Shown: one piece after another, positions 16,476 to 25,092 of the stretch | Numbering within the stretch: the stretch's first letter is position 1 | Layout of the letters: each line of letters opens with the position of its first letter | Assembly: GCA_020633725.1 (NCBI GenBank) | Contig: JACKDC010000003.1 | Location: forward strand, 186,001-250,000 | Reading direction: 5' to 3' | Source of the DNA: Candidatus Latescibacterota bacterium | GTDB taxonomy: Bacteria > Krumholzibacteriota > Krumholzibacteriia > JACNKJ01 | Length of the DNA stretch: 64,000 bases | Program-made: the position numbers and the translations under genes | Notes under the pieces: model-generated | Seen by the model: the letters and a program-made list of their open reading frames with translations, nothing else | Told to the model about the DNA's origin: nothing | Databases searched by the model: none

Positions 16476-18584
16476 TCACCGCGCGACCGCGAGGCGGCGA
16501 AGCAGGGGACCCGCGCTGGCGTCCCAGTTGCCCTTGAGGACGTTCGTGCCCCCGTTGAAGCCCAGGTAGCTGTACTTGCCGTAGTGCGGGACCTTGCTGG
16601 CGATCGCCGCGAGTTCGGAGGGGTTGTCGGCGAGGACGGCCATGAAGCCGCCGTCCGTGCCGCGCTTGCCGGTGTAGACCAGCGCGTGGTGCTCCGGCTC
16701 GAAGCGCTGCCCCTGGAACACCGTGAAGAAGGGCGTCGTCTGCAGACCCTCGGGCGCATCGCGGAAGGGCGGCGGCGAGCTGCCCAGCCAGATCAACGTG
16801 CGCGCCGCGTTCAGGGTGTCCGCGGGGGCGCTGGCGGCGACCACGTGCGGCGCGCCCTCCACGAAGGCGGCCGCGAAGGCGCGGCAGGCCTCGGCCAGTT
16901 CGGGCGCAAGGCCGTCCTGGAGGACGAAGAGCGGGTGCTCGTCGGCCATCACCAGGCTCAGCGTGGCCTCCATCTCCTCCTCGTCGAGCCTCCGGAACAC
17001 GTGGTAGTCCGGGTCGACGGCGAGGCTGCTGGGCGGCGAGTCGAGCCGGCGCTCGAAGGCCAGCTTGGCCGCGGCGGTCTGGACGGTGAAGTCCACGGGA
17101 CCCGCGGCGGTGTTGACGCGCAGCGGCACGCTGAGGATGAGCGGCTCGCCCGCGGCCTGCAGCAGCTCGCCGCGGAGCAGCCAGGCGGAACCGTCCTCCT
17201 GGGTCACGGTCACGTCGCCGAGCGCCAGCTGGGCGGCGCCCGCGCGATCGATCCACTGCGCGCGCTCGTCCTCCAGCGCGTCGGGGGCGAGGGCGCCCTC
17301 GGCCTCGACCGCGCGGAAGAAGTCGGACCAGGTGGCCGTCCCCCACTGGTGCTCGTCGATCACGTGGCGCAGCGCGGCGCGGAAGGCCGGGCGGCCCACG
17401 CGCTCCTCCAGCATGTGGAAGACGAACATGCTCTTGCCGTAGCCCACCGCGCGCGTGGCGGCGTCATGGCGGCTGACGAACTCGCGCAGGGGGAAGTCGC
17501 GGTCGTCGCGCGTGTAGCGCGTGTAGTCCTTGAGCGTGTTCTTGCGGTACTGGCGCGCGGCCTCGGCCGACTCCAGCTCCTTGTAGAGGTAGTCGGCGCA
17601 GTAGACCGTCAGGCCCTCGCACCAGTTGCCGCCCTCGCCGATGAAGACCGAGTTGCCCCACCAGTTGTGGGCGATCTCGTGGCCGAGGCTCGTGGCCTTG
17701 ATGAAGGGCAGGCGCAGCACCTGCTGGCCGAGCAGCGTCCACGACGGCATGCCGTAGCCGGTGGGAAAGAAGTTCTCCACCACGGCGAACTTGCTGAAGG
17801 GGTAGGGCGTGAGGAAGTCCTCGTAGAGGTCCAGGTAGCCCTCGCAGGAGTCCAGGTAGCCCGCGGCCAGGCTGGAGTCCTCGGGGAAGAAGTAGGTCTC
17901 GACCAGCGTGTCGCCGTGCTGCCGGCTGTCCACGCGGAAGCGGTTCGCCACCAGGGTGACGCCGTCGCTCGGGTTCGTGGCGTTCCAGACCGACTCGCGC
18001 TGTCCGCCCGCCGTGAAGTCCCGGATCAGCGCGCCCTGGGTGAGGCTCGTCCAGCCCGCGGGCAGCACGGCCGTCACCCGGTGGCCGCACATGATCTCCT
18101 CGGCGGCATCGCCGCGGTCGACCAGGGGGTACCAGCCGGCGCCGGCCGCCAGGTAGACGCCCTCCTCGCCCACCGTCGCCCGGATCTCCGCGCCCACCTT
18201 CTCGCGACCGAAGACGGTGCCGCTCACGTCCTGGAAGACGCGTCCGTCCATGCGGATCACCCAGAGCTCACGGGGCGCGACCGTGTCCAGCGCCCGCCAG
18301 CGGCGCAGGCCCTCGGCGGGGTGGTCGGGGTCGTCGGCCAGGGGCTCGAGGCGCAGGCTGGCGTCTTCGAGCGAGGGCTCGAGATCGGCATGAAGGTAGA
18401 AGTCGAACTGCCGCACGGGGGCGACGAGCCGCAGGCTGTCCACGCCGGTGACGGTGTGGCCCGCCGGATCCAGGTGGACGCGGATCGCGTGCAGCCTGGC
18501 GGCGGGGGCATCCGCGCGGACGGCTTGCGGCGCGGCGCAGGCAACGGCGGCGGCGATGGCGAACGGGAAGAGCAGACGCTTCAT
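16476..18584 (-). CDS. Secreted M1-family metallopeptidase
   Basis: 702 residues; ATG 18584 is chosen because a signal peptide (MKRLLFPFAIAAAVACAAPQAVRA) follows it. The zinc site 'GHEIAHNWWGNSVF...GGNWCEGL' is at residues 302-323. The second Glu ligand comes 16 residues after HEIAH rather than the usual 18, typical of a divergent GNWCEGL subgroup. The GAMEN-equivalent is not obvious; 'FPTGYGMPSW' occupies its place. Tyr of 'GYGKSMFVFHML' fits the catalytic Tyr region. The C-terminal ~150 residues differ from classic aminopeptidase N. It probably trims peptides in the periplasm or outside; exo- versus endo-activity is unproven. Confidence 0.85.
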   Translation of the reverse strand: MKRLLFPFAIAAAVACAAPQAVRADAPAARLHAIRVHLDPAGHTVTGVDSLRLVAPVRQFDFYLHADLEPSLEDASLRLEPLADDPDHPAEGLRRWRALDTVAPRELWVIRMDGRVFQDVSGTVFGREKVGAEIRATVGEEGVYLAAGAGWYPLVDRGDAAEEIMCGHRVTAVLPAGWTSLTQGALIRDFTAGGQRESVWNATNPSDGVTLVANRFRVDSRQHGDTLVETYFFPEDSSLAAGYLDSCEGYLDLYEDFLTPYPFSKFAVVENFFPTGYGMPSWTLLGQQVLRLPFIKATSLGHEIAHNWWGNSVFIGEGGNWCEGLTVYCADYLYKELESAEAARQYRKNTLKDYTRYTRDDRDFPLREFVSRHDAATRAVGYGKSMFVFHMLEERVGRPAFRAALRHVIDEHQWGTATWSDFFRAVEAEGALAPDALEDERAQWIDRAGAAQLALGDVTVTQEDGSAWLLRGELLQAAGEPLILSVPLRVNTAAGPVDFTVQTAAAKLAFERRLDSPPSSLAVDPDYHVFRRLDEEEMEATLSLVMADEHPLFVLQDGLAPELAEACRAFAAAFVEGAPHVVAASAPADTLNAARTLIWLGSSPPPFRDAPEGLQTTPFFTVFQGQRFEPEHHALVYTGKRGTDGGFMAVLADNPSELAAIASKVPHYGKYSYLGFNGGTNVLKGNWDASAGPLLRRLAVAR

Positions 18585-18698
18585 GGCGGACCTCGGGCGG
18601 TTGCGGGAACCTGGGCAGCCTAGCCCAGGGCGTGCCCCGCGGGAAAGTCCCTTGTGGGGACTGGGTTCCCGGGAGTTGGAAAGCCTCTTTTCCCCAGC

Positions 18699-18713
18699 TG
18701 CGAATCGTTCTCG
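18699..18713. promoter_or_regulatory. Fur/PerR-type box
   Basis: TGCGAATCGTTCTCG matches the 7-1-7 Fur-family operator TGATAATnATTATCA at 11 of 14 positions. It sits just upstream of a possible perR promoter and within the intergenic region shared with the divergent M1 peptidase gene. Autoregulation is inferred. Confidence 0.4.
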
Positions 18714-18721
18714 TTTTGGGC

Positions 18722-18749
18722 TTGTATTTCGGTCGAACTTCTCTATTTT
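18722..18749 (+). promoter_or_regulatory. Possible perR-prx promoter
   Basis: TTGTAT, 16 bases, TATTTT in a locally AT-richer stretch, about 30 bases before ATG 18781. Confidence 0.4.
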
Positions 18750-18780
18750 GCCGGCCAAAGTGAGAAAGGTTCCGATCGAG

Positions 18781-19194
18781 ATGCGGCACACACGGCAGCG
18801 ACGCGCCATCCTCCAGTTCCTCCGGGGCACCCGGACGCACCCCACCGCGGAGCAGACCCACGCGGAGCTGCGCAAGGAACTGCCCACGCTGAGCCTGGGG
18901 ACGGTCTACCGCAACCTGGGCAAGCTCGTGGAGGAGGGCCTGGTGCGGGAGCTTCGACCGGGCGTGCGCGGGGCGGGCAGCCGCTACGACGCGGCGCTCG
19001 AGGCGCATCACCACTTCTTCTGCACGCGCTGCGGAAAGGTGGAGGACGTGTACCCCGGCCTTCCGTCCACCGTGAAGGAGGCCATGATCCGCAGCATCGA
19101 CCGGGACGTGAGCGAATTCAGACTGCAGTTCTTCGGCATCTGCGAGGACTGCGCGCATCGAGCCAACGAGAGACGTGAGGTGAACGAGAGATGA
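18781..19194 (+). CDS. perR: Fur-family transcriptional regulator, PerR-like
   Basis: 137 residues from ATG 18781 (AAAGG about eleven bases upstream; an in-frame GTG at 18760 is possible). The winged-helix part reads 'RHTRQRRAILQFLRGTRTHPTAEQTHAELRKELP...SLGTVYRNLGKLVEEGLV'. The dimer domain has 'HHHFFCTRCGKVEDV' and 'GICEDCAHRAN', the two CxxC pairs of the structural zinc site. The last codons overlap the start of a 2-Cys peroxiredoxin gene by four bases (ATGA), making a peroxide-sensing role with a Fe/Mn sensor site more likely than iron regulation. An upstream Fur-type box suggests self-control. PerR versus Fur is inferred from context. Confidence 0.85.
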   Translation: MRHTRQRRAILQFLRGTRTHPTAEQTHAELRKELPTLSLGTVYRNLGKLVEEGLVRELRPGVRGAGSRYDAALEAHHHFFCTRCGKVEDVYPGLPSTVKEAMIRSIDRDVSEFRLQFFGICEDCAHRANERREVNER

Positions 19195-19799
19195 TCGAGC
19201 AGCAGCTGCCCGTCCGGGTGGGCCAGGAGGCCCCGGACTTCAAGGCCGTCGCCGTGATGGCGGACAACTCCTTCAACGAGAGCTTCAAGCTCAGCGACTA
19301 CAAGGGCAAGTACGTGGTCTTGTTCTTCTACCCGCTGGACTTCACCTTCGTGTGCCCCACGGAGATCATCGAGTTCAACCGCAAGCTCGACAAGTTCAAG
19401 GCGAAGGGCGTCGAGGTGATCGGCGTGTCCATCGACAGCCAGTTCAGCCACTGGGCCTGGAAGAACACCCCGGTGGAGCTGGGCGGGATCGGCAACATCC
19501 AGTACCCGCTGGTGGCCGACATCAACAAGACCGTCAGCCGGGACTACGGCGTCCTGCTCGAGGGGGGCGTCGCCCTGCGCGGCACCTTCCTGATCGACCG
19601 CGAGGGCGTGCTGCAGCACGCCACCGTCAACAACCTGGGGCTGGGCCGCAACGTCGACGAGACGCTGCGCATGGTCGACGCCCTGCAGCACCTGGAGCAG
19701 TACGGCGAGGTCTGCCCCGCGGGCTGGACCGAGGGCGAGGAGGCCATGAAGCCCACCTCGACCGGCGTGGCCGAGTACCTGGCCAAGCACGGACGTTAG
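19191..19799 (+). CDS. 2-Cys peroxiredoxin (AhpC/Prx1 type)
   Basis: 202 residues. Reduces hydrogen peroxide and alkyl hydroperoxides using paired cysteines. The peroxidatic Cys55 sits in 'FYPLDFTFVCPTEI' and the resolving Cys near 175 in 'EVCPAGWTEGEEAM'. A 'GGIG' motif is present but the C-terminal YF extension of over-oxidation-sensitive forms is absent, so a robust bacterial-type enzyme is expected. Its ATG overlaps the stop of the PerR-like regulator gene, so both are translated together; a 12-bp-stem terminator follows. An external reductant (thioredoxin or AhpF) is not encoded here. Confidence 0.95.
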   Translation: MIEQQLPVRVGQEAPDFKAVAVMADNSFNESFKLSDYKGKYVVLFFYPLDFTFVCPTEIIEFNRKLDKFKAKGVEVIGVSIDSQFSHWAWKNTPVELGGIGNIQYPLVADINKTVSRDYGVLLEGGVALRGTFLIDREGVLQHATVNNLGLGRNVDETLRMVDALQHLEQYGEVCPAGWTEGEEAMKPTSTGVAEYLAKHGR

Positions 19800-19823
19800 C
19801 GCAGCAAGGAAGCACGCGAGACG

Positions 19824-19853
19824 AGCCCGCCCGGCAGCGCCGGGCGGGCTTTG
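19824..19853 (+). terminator. Intrinsic terminator after peroxiredoxin
   Basis: Perfect 12-bp stem AGCCCGCCCGGC / GCCGGGCGGGCT with a three-base loop, then TTTG. It separates the perR-prx unit from the convergent beta-helix gene ending at 19863. Confidence 0.85.
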
Positions 19854-19862
19854 TGCTGGGGA

Positions 19863-21236
19863 TCAGTACAGCGCCTTCACCGCGCCGAAGCTCGCGTCCT
19901 CGACGGCCAGCAGCTCGCAGCCCACGTCGAGGGCACCCATGGTCCCGCAGCCGTTGACCGCCGCCACGCAGGGCGAGTTGGCATGCAGCGTGAAGTCGCC
20001 CCCGGCCGGGTCGCAGAAGAGCGGATCGGCGTCGATGTTGCCCCCGACCCCCAGCCAGCTCTCCGCATAGCCCGCCCAGCCGTGCTGGAAGTTCGAGCAG
20101 CGCAGGCTCAGAGTGGACGACGGCGTCGAGTAGAGCGCGGACTGCTGACCCGATGGATCCGCGACGATCACGCGCTCCACGACGGCGCGCATGGAGCTGC
20201 TGTTCCCCATCAGCCCCAGCGCGTAGAAGGCCCCGTTGCCCCAGAGGGTCACGTCGGAGACGTGGGCCGCGGCTCCCCGCAGAATGAGCGTTCGGTCGCC
20301 CCCCGCGTTGTTCGCCAGGACACAGCGGCTGACGACCAGCTCGGCATACGGCTGCCCGGCCGGAGTGTCGGAACTGAGGCTCAGGGGCGAAGCGTCCTCG
20401 ACGTCGTGGATCGCGCAGTCCTCCACCACCACGGGCTGGCCAACGGTCGAGCTGACCACCACGCCCGCCCGCGGGTCCCCCTCGAACACCGTACCGCTCA
20501 TCTCCAGGCCGCCGCCCTCCACCCAGAGCGCTCCACCCGTGTTGCCCCGGAACGTGCAGTCCACCACGCGCTGCGGCCAGGGCCGGCTCGTCCCCGCGAG
20601 CGCGACAATGTGGGCCTGGCCCGCGCCCCCGACGTTGCCCGTCAGCGTGCAGCCCAGCAGCAGGCAGGTCGTCGACATGCCGTGCACTGCGGCAGCGAAG
20701 TCGTCGCTGCTGTTGCCAGCGAAGACGCAGTCGCGGAACTTCAGCTCGCCCGCGTGGTCGGCGGACACGGCGCCGCCCGCCGTCTCTGCGTGGCAGTTCT
20801 CGAAGCGGCAGTGGTCGAAGTGGACGGCCGCCCCTTGCTTGCAGCGCACAGCTCCGCCGAAGGGACCTTCGGAGCCCGCCCCCCCGGCGTAGCCGTTGCG
20901 GATCGTGAGGCTCTTGACCCGGGCCCAGTCGTCGAAGTCCTGCAGGGTGAAGGCGCGGTGGGGCGCCCCGGGCGACCCCTCGCAGTCGATGACGCAGCGC
21001 GCAGCGCTGCCGGAGGCCGAGCGCAGCGTCACGCTGCGGAAAAAGATGAAGTCCCGATTGCCCTCCCCGGTGAAGACGCCGTCGCCCAGCACGATCTCGT
21101 CGCCGTCGGAGGCCGCGAGCATGGCCTCCCAGATCGTGGGAACGTCGCCGCTCCCGTCGGGCTGAACCGTCCAGGTCGCTGCATCCGCCATCGGCGCGAC
21201 CAGGAACAGCAGGCCAATCACCAGCAGCTGTCTCAC
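19863..21236 (-). CDS. Secreted beta-helix protein with KALY tail, paralog 1
   Basis: 457 residues from a GTG (21236) behind GGGAGGTGGAGC. Signal peptide to ADA, then 'ATWTVQPDGSGDVPTIWEAML...GDEIVLGDGVFTGEGNRD', the opening shared with the next two genes. 'RCVIDCEG' follows, then a right-handed beta-helix with Cys-rich turns ('CxFxNC', 'GGAVxxD'). There is no FlgD-like domain. The protein ends '...LLAVEDASFGAVKALY', the tail common to six proteins in this window. Probably a surface or extracellular protein; ligand unknown. It follows paralog 2 by 20 bases on the same strand and may be read from the same transcript. Confidence 0.85.
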   Translation of the reverse strand: MRQLLVIGLLFLVAPMADAATWTVQPDGSGDVPTIWEAMLAASDGDEIVLGDGVFTGEGNRDFIFFRSVTLRSASGSAARCVIDCEGSPGAPHRAFTLQDFDDWARVKSLTIRNGYAGGAGSEGPFGGAVRCKQGAAVHFDHCRFENCHAETAGGAVSADHAGELKFRDCVFAGNSSDDFAAAVHGMSTTCLLLGCTLTGNVGGAGQAHIVALAGTSRPWPQRVVDCTFRGNTGGALWVEGGGLEMSGTVFEGDPRAGVVVSSTVGQPVVVEDCAIHDVEDASPLSLSSDTPAGQPYAELVVSRCVLANNAGGDRTLILRGAAAHVSDVTLWGNGAFYALGLMGNSSSMRAVVERVIVADPSGQQSALYSTPSSTLSLRCSNFQHGWAGYAESWLGVGGNIDADPLFCDPAGGDFTLHANSPCVAAVNGCGTMGALDVGCELLAVEDASFGAVKALY

Positions 21237-21256
21237 GCTCCACCTCCCAGGTTCGA

Positions 21257-22633
21257 TCAGTACAGCGCCTTCACCGCGCCGAAGCTCGCGTCCTCCACGC
21301 CGGTGGTGCCGCAGCCCAGGTCGTAGAGGCCCATCGTACCGCAGTCGTTGTTGACGCCGAGACAGGGCGAGCTGGCGTGCAGCGTGAACTCGCCCGCCTC
21401 CGGGTCGCAGAACATGGGATCGGCGTCGATGTTGCCATCGTTGCCCAGCCAGTCGGCCGCGCAGCCCGACCAGCCGCCGTGGAAGTCCGTGCAGTGGACG
21501 GCATAGGTCGCGCTGGCATAGCAGCCCAGGGCCTCCGTGGACGACCCACCGGCCACGATCACCCGCTCCACCAGAGATCCCACGCCGTAGTCGCTGGACA
21601 CGGGGCCGTGGAGCTTCAGGGCATGGGGCGCGTCATTGCCCCAGAACGTGAGGTCGTGAATGTGCGACGGCACGCCGACGGCGAAGAGCGTGCCGTCGCC
21701 GCCGGCGTTGCCAGCGAAGAGGCAGCGCCTGACCGTGACCAGATCCTCCGCGTGCGCGCCCGTGAGGTGCCAGATTCGCAAGGCGGCACCATTCGTGTTT
21801 CCTTCGAACACGCAATCCTGCACGAGCATGATGTGGTAGGCGTTCACGAGGATGTCCACGCCGCCCCGCGAGTTGCCCGCGAAGCGGCAGCCGACCACGT
21901 CCGCGGTGCCGATCACGTAGAGCCCGGCGCCCCCGTTGTCGACGAAGTCGCAGTCTTCCACGAGGTAGTGCTGCGCCGCGAGCCAATCCCAGAGCATCAG
22001 CGCCGCCGCGTCGGTGTCGCCGGCCTGGTTGCCCAGGAAACTGCAGCGCCGAACGACCATCCCCGCCCCCGAACCGCCGACACCCGCCCCGGAAAGCGCG
22101 GAAACGTTGCCGACGAACGCGCAGTCCTCCAGGGTCAGCGTGCCGCACTGGTCGTAGCCCACGGCGCCGCCGCGGCTGGAGGAGTGGCACTGTTCGAAGC
22201 GACAGTTCGAGAAGCTCACGTCGACGTCCTGCTCGCAGAACACCGCCGCGCCGTAGCCGTCGCCGGCGCCGCTGCCTTCGAGATAGCCGTTGCGGAAGGT
22301 GATGCCTTCGATGGACGTCCCCGTGTGTCCGGCCGCGATGTGCAGCGCGCGGTGCGGGTCGCCCGCCGCCCCGTCGCAATCGATGACGCAGCTCGCCGGG
22401 TCGCCCGACTGGGAGCGCAGCGTCAGGGGTTGGTACAGGAGGATGTCGCGGTTGCCGTCGCCCGTGAACACGCCGTCGGCGAGCTCGATCACGTCGCCGG
22501 GCGCGCTGCCCAGCACCGCGGCCCAGAGCGTCGGGAAGTCGCCGCTGCCATCCGCTTGCAGCACCCAGGTGGCCGCGGCGGCGGGGCCGGCGAGCAGCGC
22601 CAGCGCGCAGATCAGCATCAGCAGTTTGTTCAC
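21257..22633 (-). CDS. Secreted beta-helix protein with KALY tail, paralog 2
   Basis: 458 residues. Start set at GTG 22633: GGAG lies eight bases before it, while GTG 22642 would overlap the ribosome site. Signal peptide NKLLMLICALALLAGPAAA, then 'ATWVLQADGSGDFPTLWAAVLGSAPGDVIELADGVFTGDGNRD' (pattern shared by all three paralogs), 'SCVIDCDG', a right-handed beta-helix of about 380 residues and the end 'GVEDASFGAVKALY'. The DNA around the tail is nearly identical to paralog 1. An extended -10 (TGCTATAAT) lies about 40 bases upstream. Role unknown; surface adhesion or polysaccharide binding is possible. Confidence 0.86.
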   Translation of the reverse strand: MNKLLMLICALALLAGPAAAATWVLQADGSGDFPTLWAAVLGSAPGDVIELADGVFTGDGNRDILLYQPLTLRSQSGDPASCVIDCDGAAGDPHRALHIAAGHTGTSIEGITFRNGYLEGSGAGDGYGAAVFCEQDVDVSFSNCRFEQCHSSSRGGAVGYDQCGTLTLEDCAFVGNVSALSGAGVGGSGAGMVVRRCSFLGNQAGDTDAAALMLWDWLAAQHYLVEDCDFVDNGGAGLYVIGTADVVGCRFAGNSRGGVDILVNAYHIMLVQDCVFEGNTNGAALRIWHLTGAHAEDLVTVRRCLFAGNAGGDGTLFAVGVPSHIHDLTFWGNDAPHALKLHGPVSSDYGVGSLVERVIVAGGSSTEALGCYASATYAVHCTDFHGGWSGCAADWLGNDGNIDADPMFCDPEAGEFTLHASSPCLGVNNDCGTMGLYDLGCGTTGVEDASFGAVKALY

Positions 22634-22670
22634 GTGCACCACTCCATGCGTGAAACGCCCGACGCGCTCA

Positions 22671-22679
22671 ATTATAGCA
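22671..22679 (-). promoter_or_regulatory. Extended -10 promoter (TGCTATAAT)
   Basis: Perfect TGC-TATAAT on the minus strand, giving a leader of about 30 bases before GTG 22633. No matching -35. Confidence 0.7.
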
Positions 22680-22705
22680 CGCCGGGCGTCGGTCGGAAAG
22701 CGGTC

Positions 22706-24088
22706 TCAGTACAGCGCCTTGATCGCGCTGAAGCTCGCGTCGTCCACGCCGGTGCTGCCGCAACCCACGTCGTAGGCGCCCATGGTGCCGCAGCCGCTGT
22801 TGATCGCGTAGCAAGGCGAGCTGGCGTGCAGCGTGAAGTCGCCGGCCGCCGGGTCGCAGAACATGGGATCGGCGTCGATGTTGCCCTCCACGCCCAGCCA
22901 GTCGGCCGCGCAGCCCGTCCAGCCGCCGACGAGATCGGAGCAGTGGATGGCGAACGGGTGGGGGTCGTCCTCGCAGTGGATGACTTCGGTTGCCGCGCCC
23001 GGCTCGATGATCACCCGCTCGAGCAGCCCGGCCCAGTCGAACGAGAACGATGATTCCGCACGCAGGAAGACCGTCTGCGGCGCCTGGTTGCCCCAGAACG
23101 TGCAGTCGGCGATCCAGCCGGGGACGTTCCACAGCCGCACGGTACTGCTGCCCCCGGAGTTCTCCGCGAACAGGCAGCGGAACACCTTGACGCCAGGTGT
23201 TTGATCGTCCGGAATGAAGGCGGAGAGCTCCAGGGCGCAGCCCCCTGTGTTCGACGCGAACACGCTGTCTTCGATCAGGCCACTGACGAGCCCTCCATAC
23301 AGTCGAGCGCCCCCCTGCGCATTGCGAAGGAACTGGCAGCGGCGGATGACGCAGGGGCTCGAGCCGACGTACAGCCCGCCCACGCCATTGTCCAGGAACT
23401 CGCAGTCCTCCACCCTTGCGATCGTGTTCGGGTGCTCGAGCTCTAGGTAGACCGCCGCGCCGTTGCCGTCGAGTATCTCCGTGGACTCCACCCGGCACTG
23501 CCGCATCGCGAACTCGCCAGCGTAGGCGGCGCCCACCGCGCCGCCGTCGTCTCCGCTCGCACAGGCGACGAAATCGCACCCCTCCACGAGGAAGTCGGCA
23601 CATCGGTCCTCGCCGATGGCGCCGCCCACGTGGAAGGCCGTGCAGTTCTCGAACCGGCAGTCGAAGAAGGCCGCCGCGCTCGCCTCCGCGCAGAGCACTG
23701 CGCCGCCCCAGCCATCCTCGAGGTTCGAGCCGTCCGCGTAGCCGTTGCGGAAGCCGATGCCCTCGATCGTCACCGAGGCCTGGGCGCCGCGCAGCGCCAG
23801 CGCGCGATGGGGCTCGGCCGCGTTGCCCTCGCAGTCGATCACGCAGGCCGCGGGGTCGCCGGATTGCGACCGCAGCGTCAGCGCCTGACCGACCTCGATG
23901 TCGCGGTTGCCATCGCCGGCGAAGACGCCGTTGCCGAGCTCGATCACGTCGCCCGCGGCGGCGCCGGCCACGGCGTCGAGCAGGGTCGGGAAGTCGCCGC
24001 TGCCGTCCGGCAGGACAAGCCAAGTGGTCGCGATCGCCGGGGAGAGTGTGAGGACGATGAGCCCAATGGACAGTAGCAGAACCTTCAT
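22706..24088 (-). CDS. Secreted beta-helix protein with KALY tail, paralog 3
   Basis: 460 residues; ATG 24088 is preceded by GGAGGGAACGGC and followed by a signal peptide (MKVLLLSIGLIVLTLSPAIA). Mature start 'TTWLVLPDGSGDFPTLLDAVAGAAAGDVIELGNGVFAGDGNRD', then 'ACVIDCEG', a right-handed beta-helix and the end 'GVDDASFSAIKALY'. It is the first of three tandem paralogs; the tail differs by three residues from the other two, so it is the most diverged. A separate promoter precedes paralog 2, so the three need not be one transcript. Function unknown. Confidence 0.86.
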   Translation of the reverse strand: MKVLLLSIGLIVLTLSPAIATTWLVLPDGSGDFPTLLDAVAGAAAGDVIELGNGVFAGDGNRDIEVGQALTLRSQSGDPAACVIDCEGNAAEPHRALALRGAQASVTIEGIGFRNGYADGSNLEDGWGGAVLCAEASAAAFFDCRFENCTAFHVGGAIGEDRCADFLVEGCDFVACASGDDGGAVGAAYAGEFAMRQCRVESTEILDGNGAAVYLELEHPNTIARVEDCEFLDNGVGGLYVGSSPCVIRRCQFLRNAQGGARLYGGLVSGLIEDSVFASNTGGCALELSAFIPDDQTPGVKVFRCLFAENSGGSSTVRLWNVPGWIADCTFWGNQAPQTVFLRAESSFSFDWAGLLERVIIEPGAATEVIHCEDDPHPFAIHCSDLVGGWTGCAADWLGVEGNIDADPMFCDPAAGDFTLHASSPCYAINSGCGTMGAYDVGCGSTGVDDASFSAIKALY

Positions 24089-24125
24089 GCCGTTCCCTCC
24101 TGCGCTTGTTGTGATTGACACCCTT

Positions 24126-24151
24126 GGCAGGGGGCAGGGGGCAGGGGAAGG
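24126..24151 (+). repeat. G-run direct repeats
   Basis: Three close runs GGGGG-CA-GGGGG-CA-GGGG followed by AAGG, upstream of the minus-strand paralog 3. Could form a G-quadruplex on the plus (template) strand. Otherwise the 215-base gap 24089-24303 holds only the modA promoter. Confidence 0.35.
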
Positions 24152-24245
24152 CGTAGGCAATGTGTGCTGACTCGCCACCGCCTGCAAACCGATTCCTCGA
24201 CACCGGTTCCCGGCGAGATTCAAGCGAGTCCCGCGCTTTCCGCCA

Positions 24246-24274
24246 TTGATCGCCCGGAACCGAGCCTCTAGGCT
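24246..24274 (+). promoter_or_regulatory. modABC promoter
   Basis: TTGATC, 17 bases, TAGGCT, about 30 bases before ATG 24304. No ModE-like palindrome recognised. Confidence 0.5.
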
Positions 24275-24303
24275 CACGACCGTCACCGGCAGGAGGCCGC
24301 CCG

Positions 24304-25092
24304 ATGCTCCCACGACGCCCCACGCTTGCCCTGCTCGTCGCGCTGCTCAGCCTCGCCGGCTGCGGCCGGCGGCAGCCGCCGGCGTTGCACTTCTACGCCG
24401 CGGCGAGCCTGACCGACGCCGTGAACGAGCTCGTGGCCGACTGGGAGGCCGAGGGCGGCGCGCCGGCCGTGGTTCCCGTCTTCGCGAGCAGCTCGACCCT
24501 GGCCCGGCAGATCCGCGAAGGCGCGCCGGCGGCGCTCTTCCTCAGCGCGAACGAGCAGTGGATGGACTACCTCGTCCGCGAGACCCAGCGCGTGCGCTCG
24601 GACAGCCGCCTCGACCTGCTTTCCAACCGCCTGGTGCTGGTGGCGCCGCCCGGCAACCCCGCCGGGATCCAGGGGCCGGCGGACCTCGCCCACAAGCTCC
24701 ACGGCCTCGCGCTCGGCGACCCGGACCACGTGCCGGCGGGCATCTACGCCGCCGCCTGGCTCAAGCAGGCCGGCCTCTGGGACAAGGTCCGCGGCGAGCT
24801 GCGTCCCGCCAAGGACGTGCGCGCCGCGCTGGCCTACGTGGAGAAGGGCGAGGTGGACGCCGGGCTCGTCTACTTCACCGACGCGCGCGTGGGCAACGTG
24901 GAGGTGCTGGCCGTCCTCGACGACAGCCTCGCGCCGCCCATCCGCTACCCGCTGGCGCTGATCGAGCCCGCAGGCGGTGGCGAGCTGCCCCCGGGGGCGA
25001 TGAGCTTCTACCGCTGGCTTCGCAGCGAGCAGGCGGCGGACGTGTTCCGCCGCCACGGCTTCCTGCCGGTGGCCGTCCGGGACGGCGGCTGA
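24304..25092 (+). CDS. modA: Molybdate-binding lipoprotein ModA
   Basis: 262 residues. Captures molybdate (or tungstate) outside the inner membrane and passes it to ModBC. The lipobox 'SLAGC' (Cys about 20) replaces a free periplasmic form with a lipid-anchored one. Family motifs are 'LHFYAAASLTDAVNEL' and 'FASSSTLARQIREGAPAALFLSANEQWMDYL' (oxyanion-contacting Ser residues) plus 'GLALGDPDHVPAGIYAAAWL'. First of a tight modABC operon; its stop overlaps modB's ATG by one base. No molybdoenzyme or cofactor gene is in the window, so the metal's use is unknown. Confidence 0.93.
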   Translation: MLPRRPTLALLVALLSLAGCGRRQPPALHFYAAASLTDAVNELVADWEAEGGAPAVVPVFASSSTLARQIREGAPAALFLSANEQWMDYLVRETQRVRSDSRLDLLSNRLVLVAPPGNPAGIQGPADLAHKLHGLALGDPDHVPAGIYAAAWLKQAGLWDKVRGELRPAKDVRAALAYVEKGEVDAGLVYFTDARVGNVEVLAVLDDSLAPPIRYPLALIEPAGGGELPPGAMSFYRWLRSEQAADVFRRHGFLPVAVRDGG

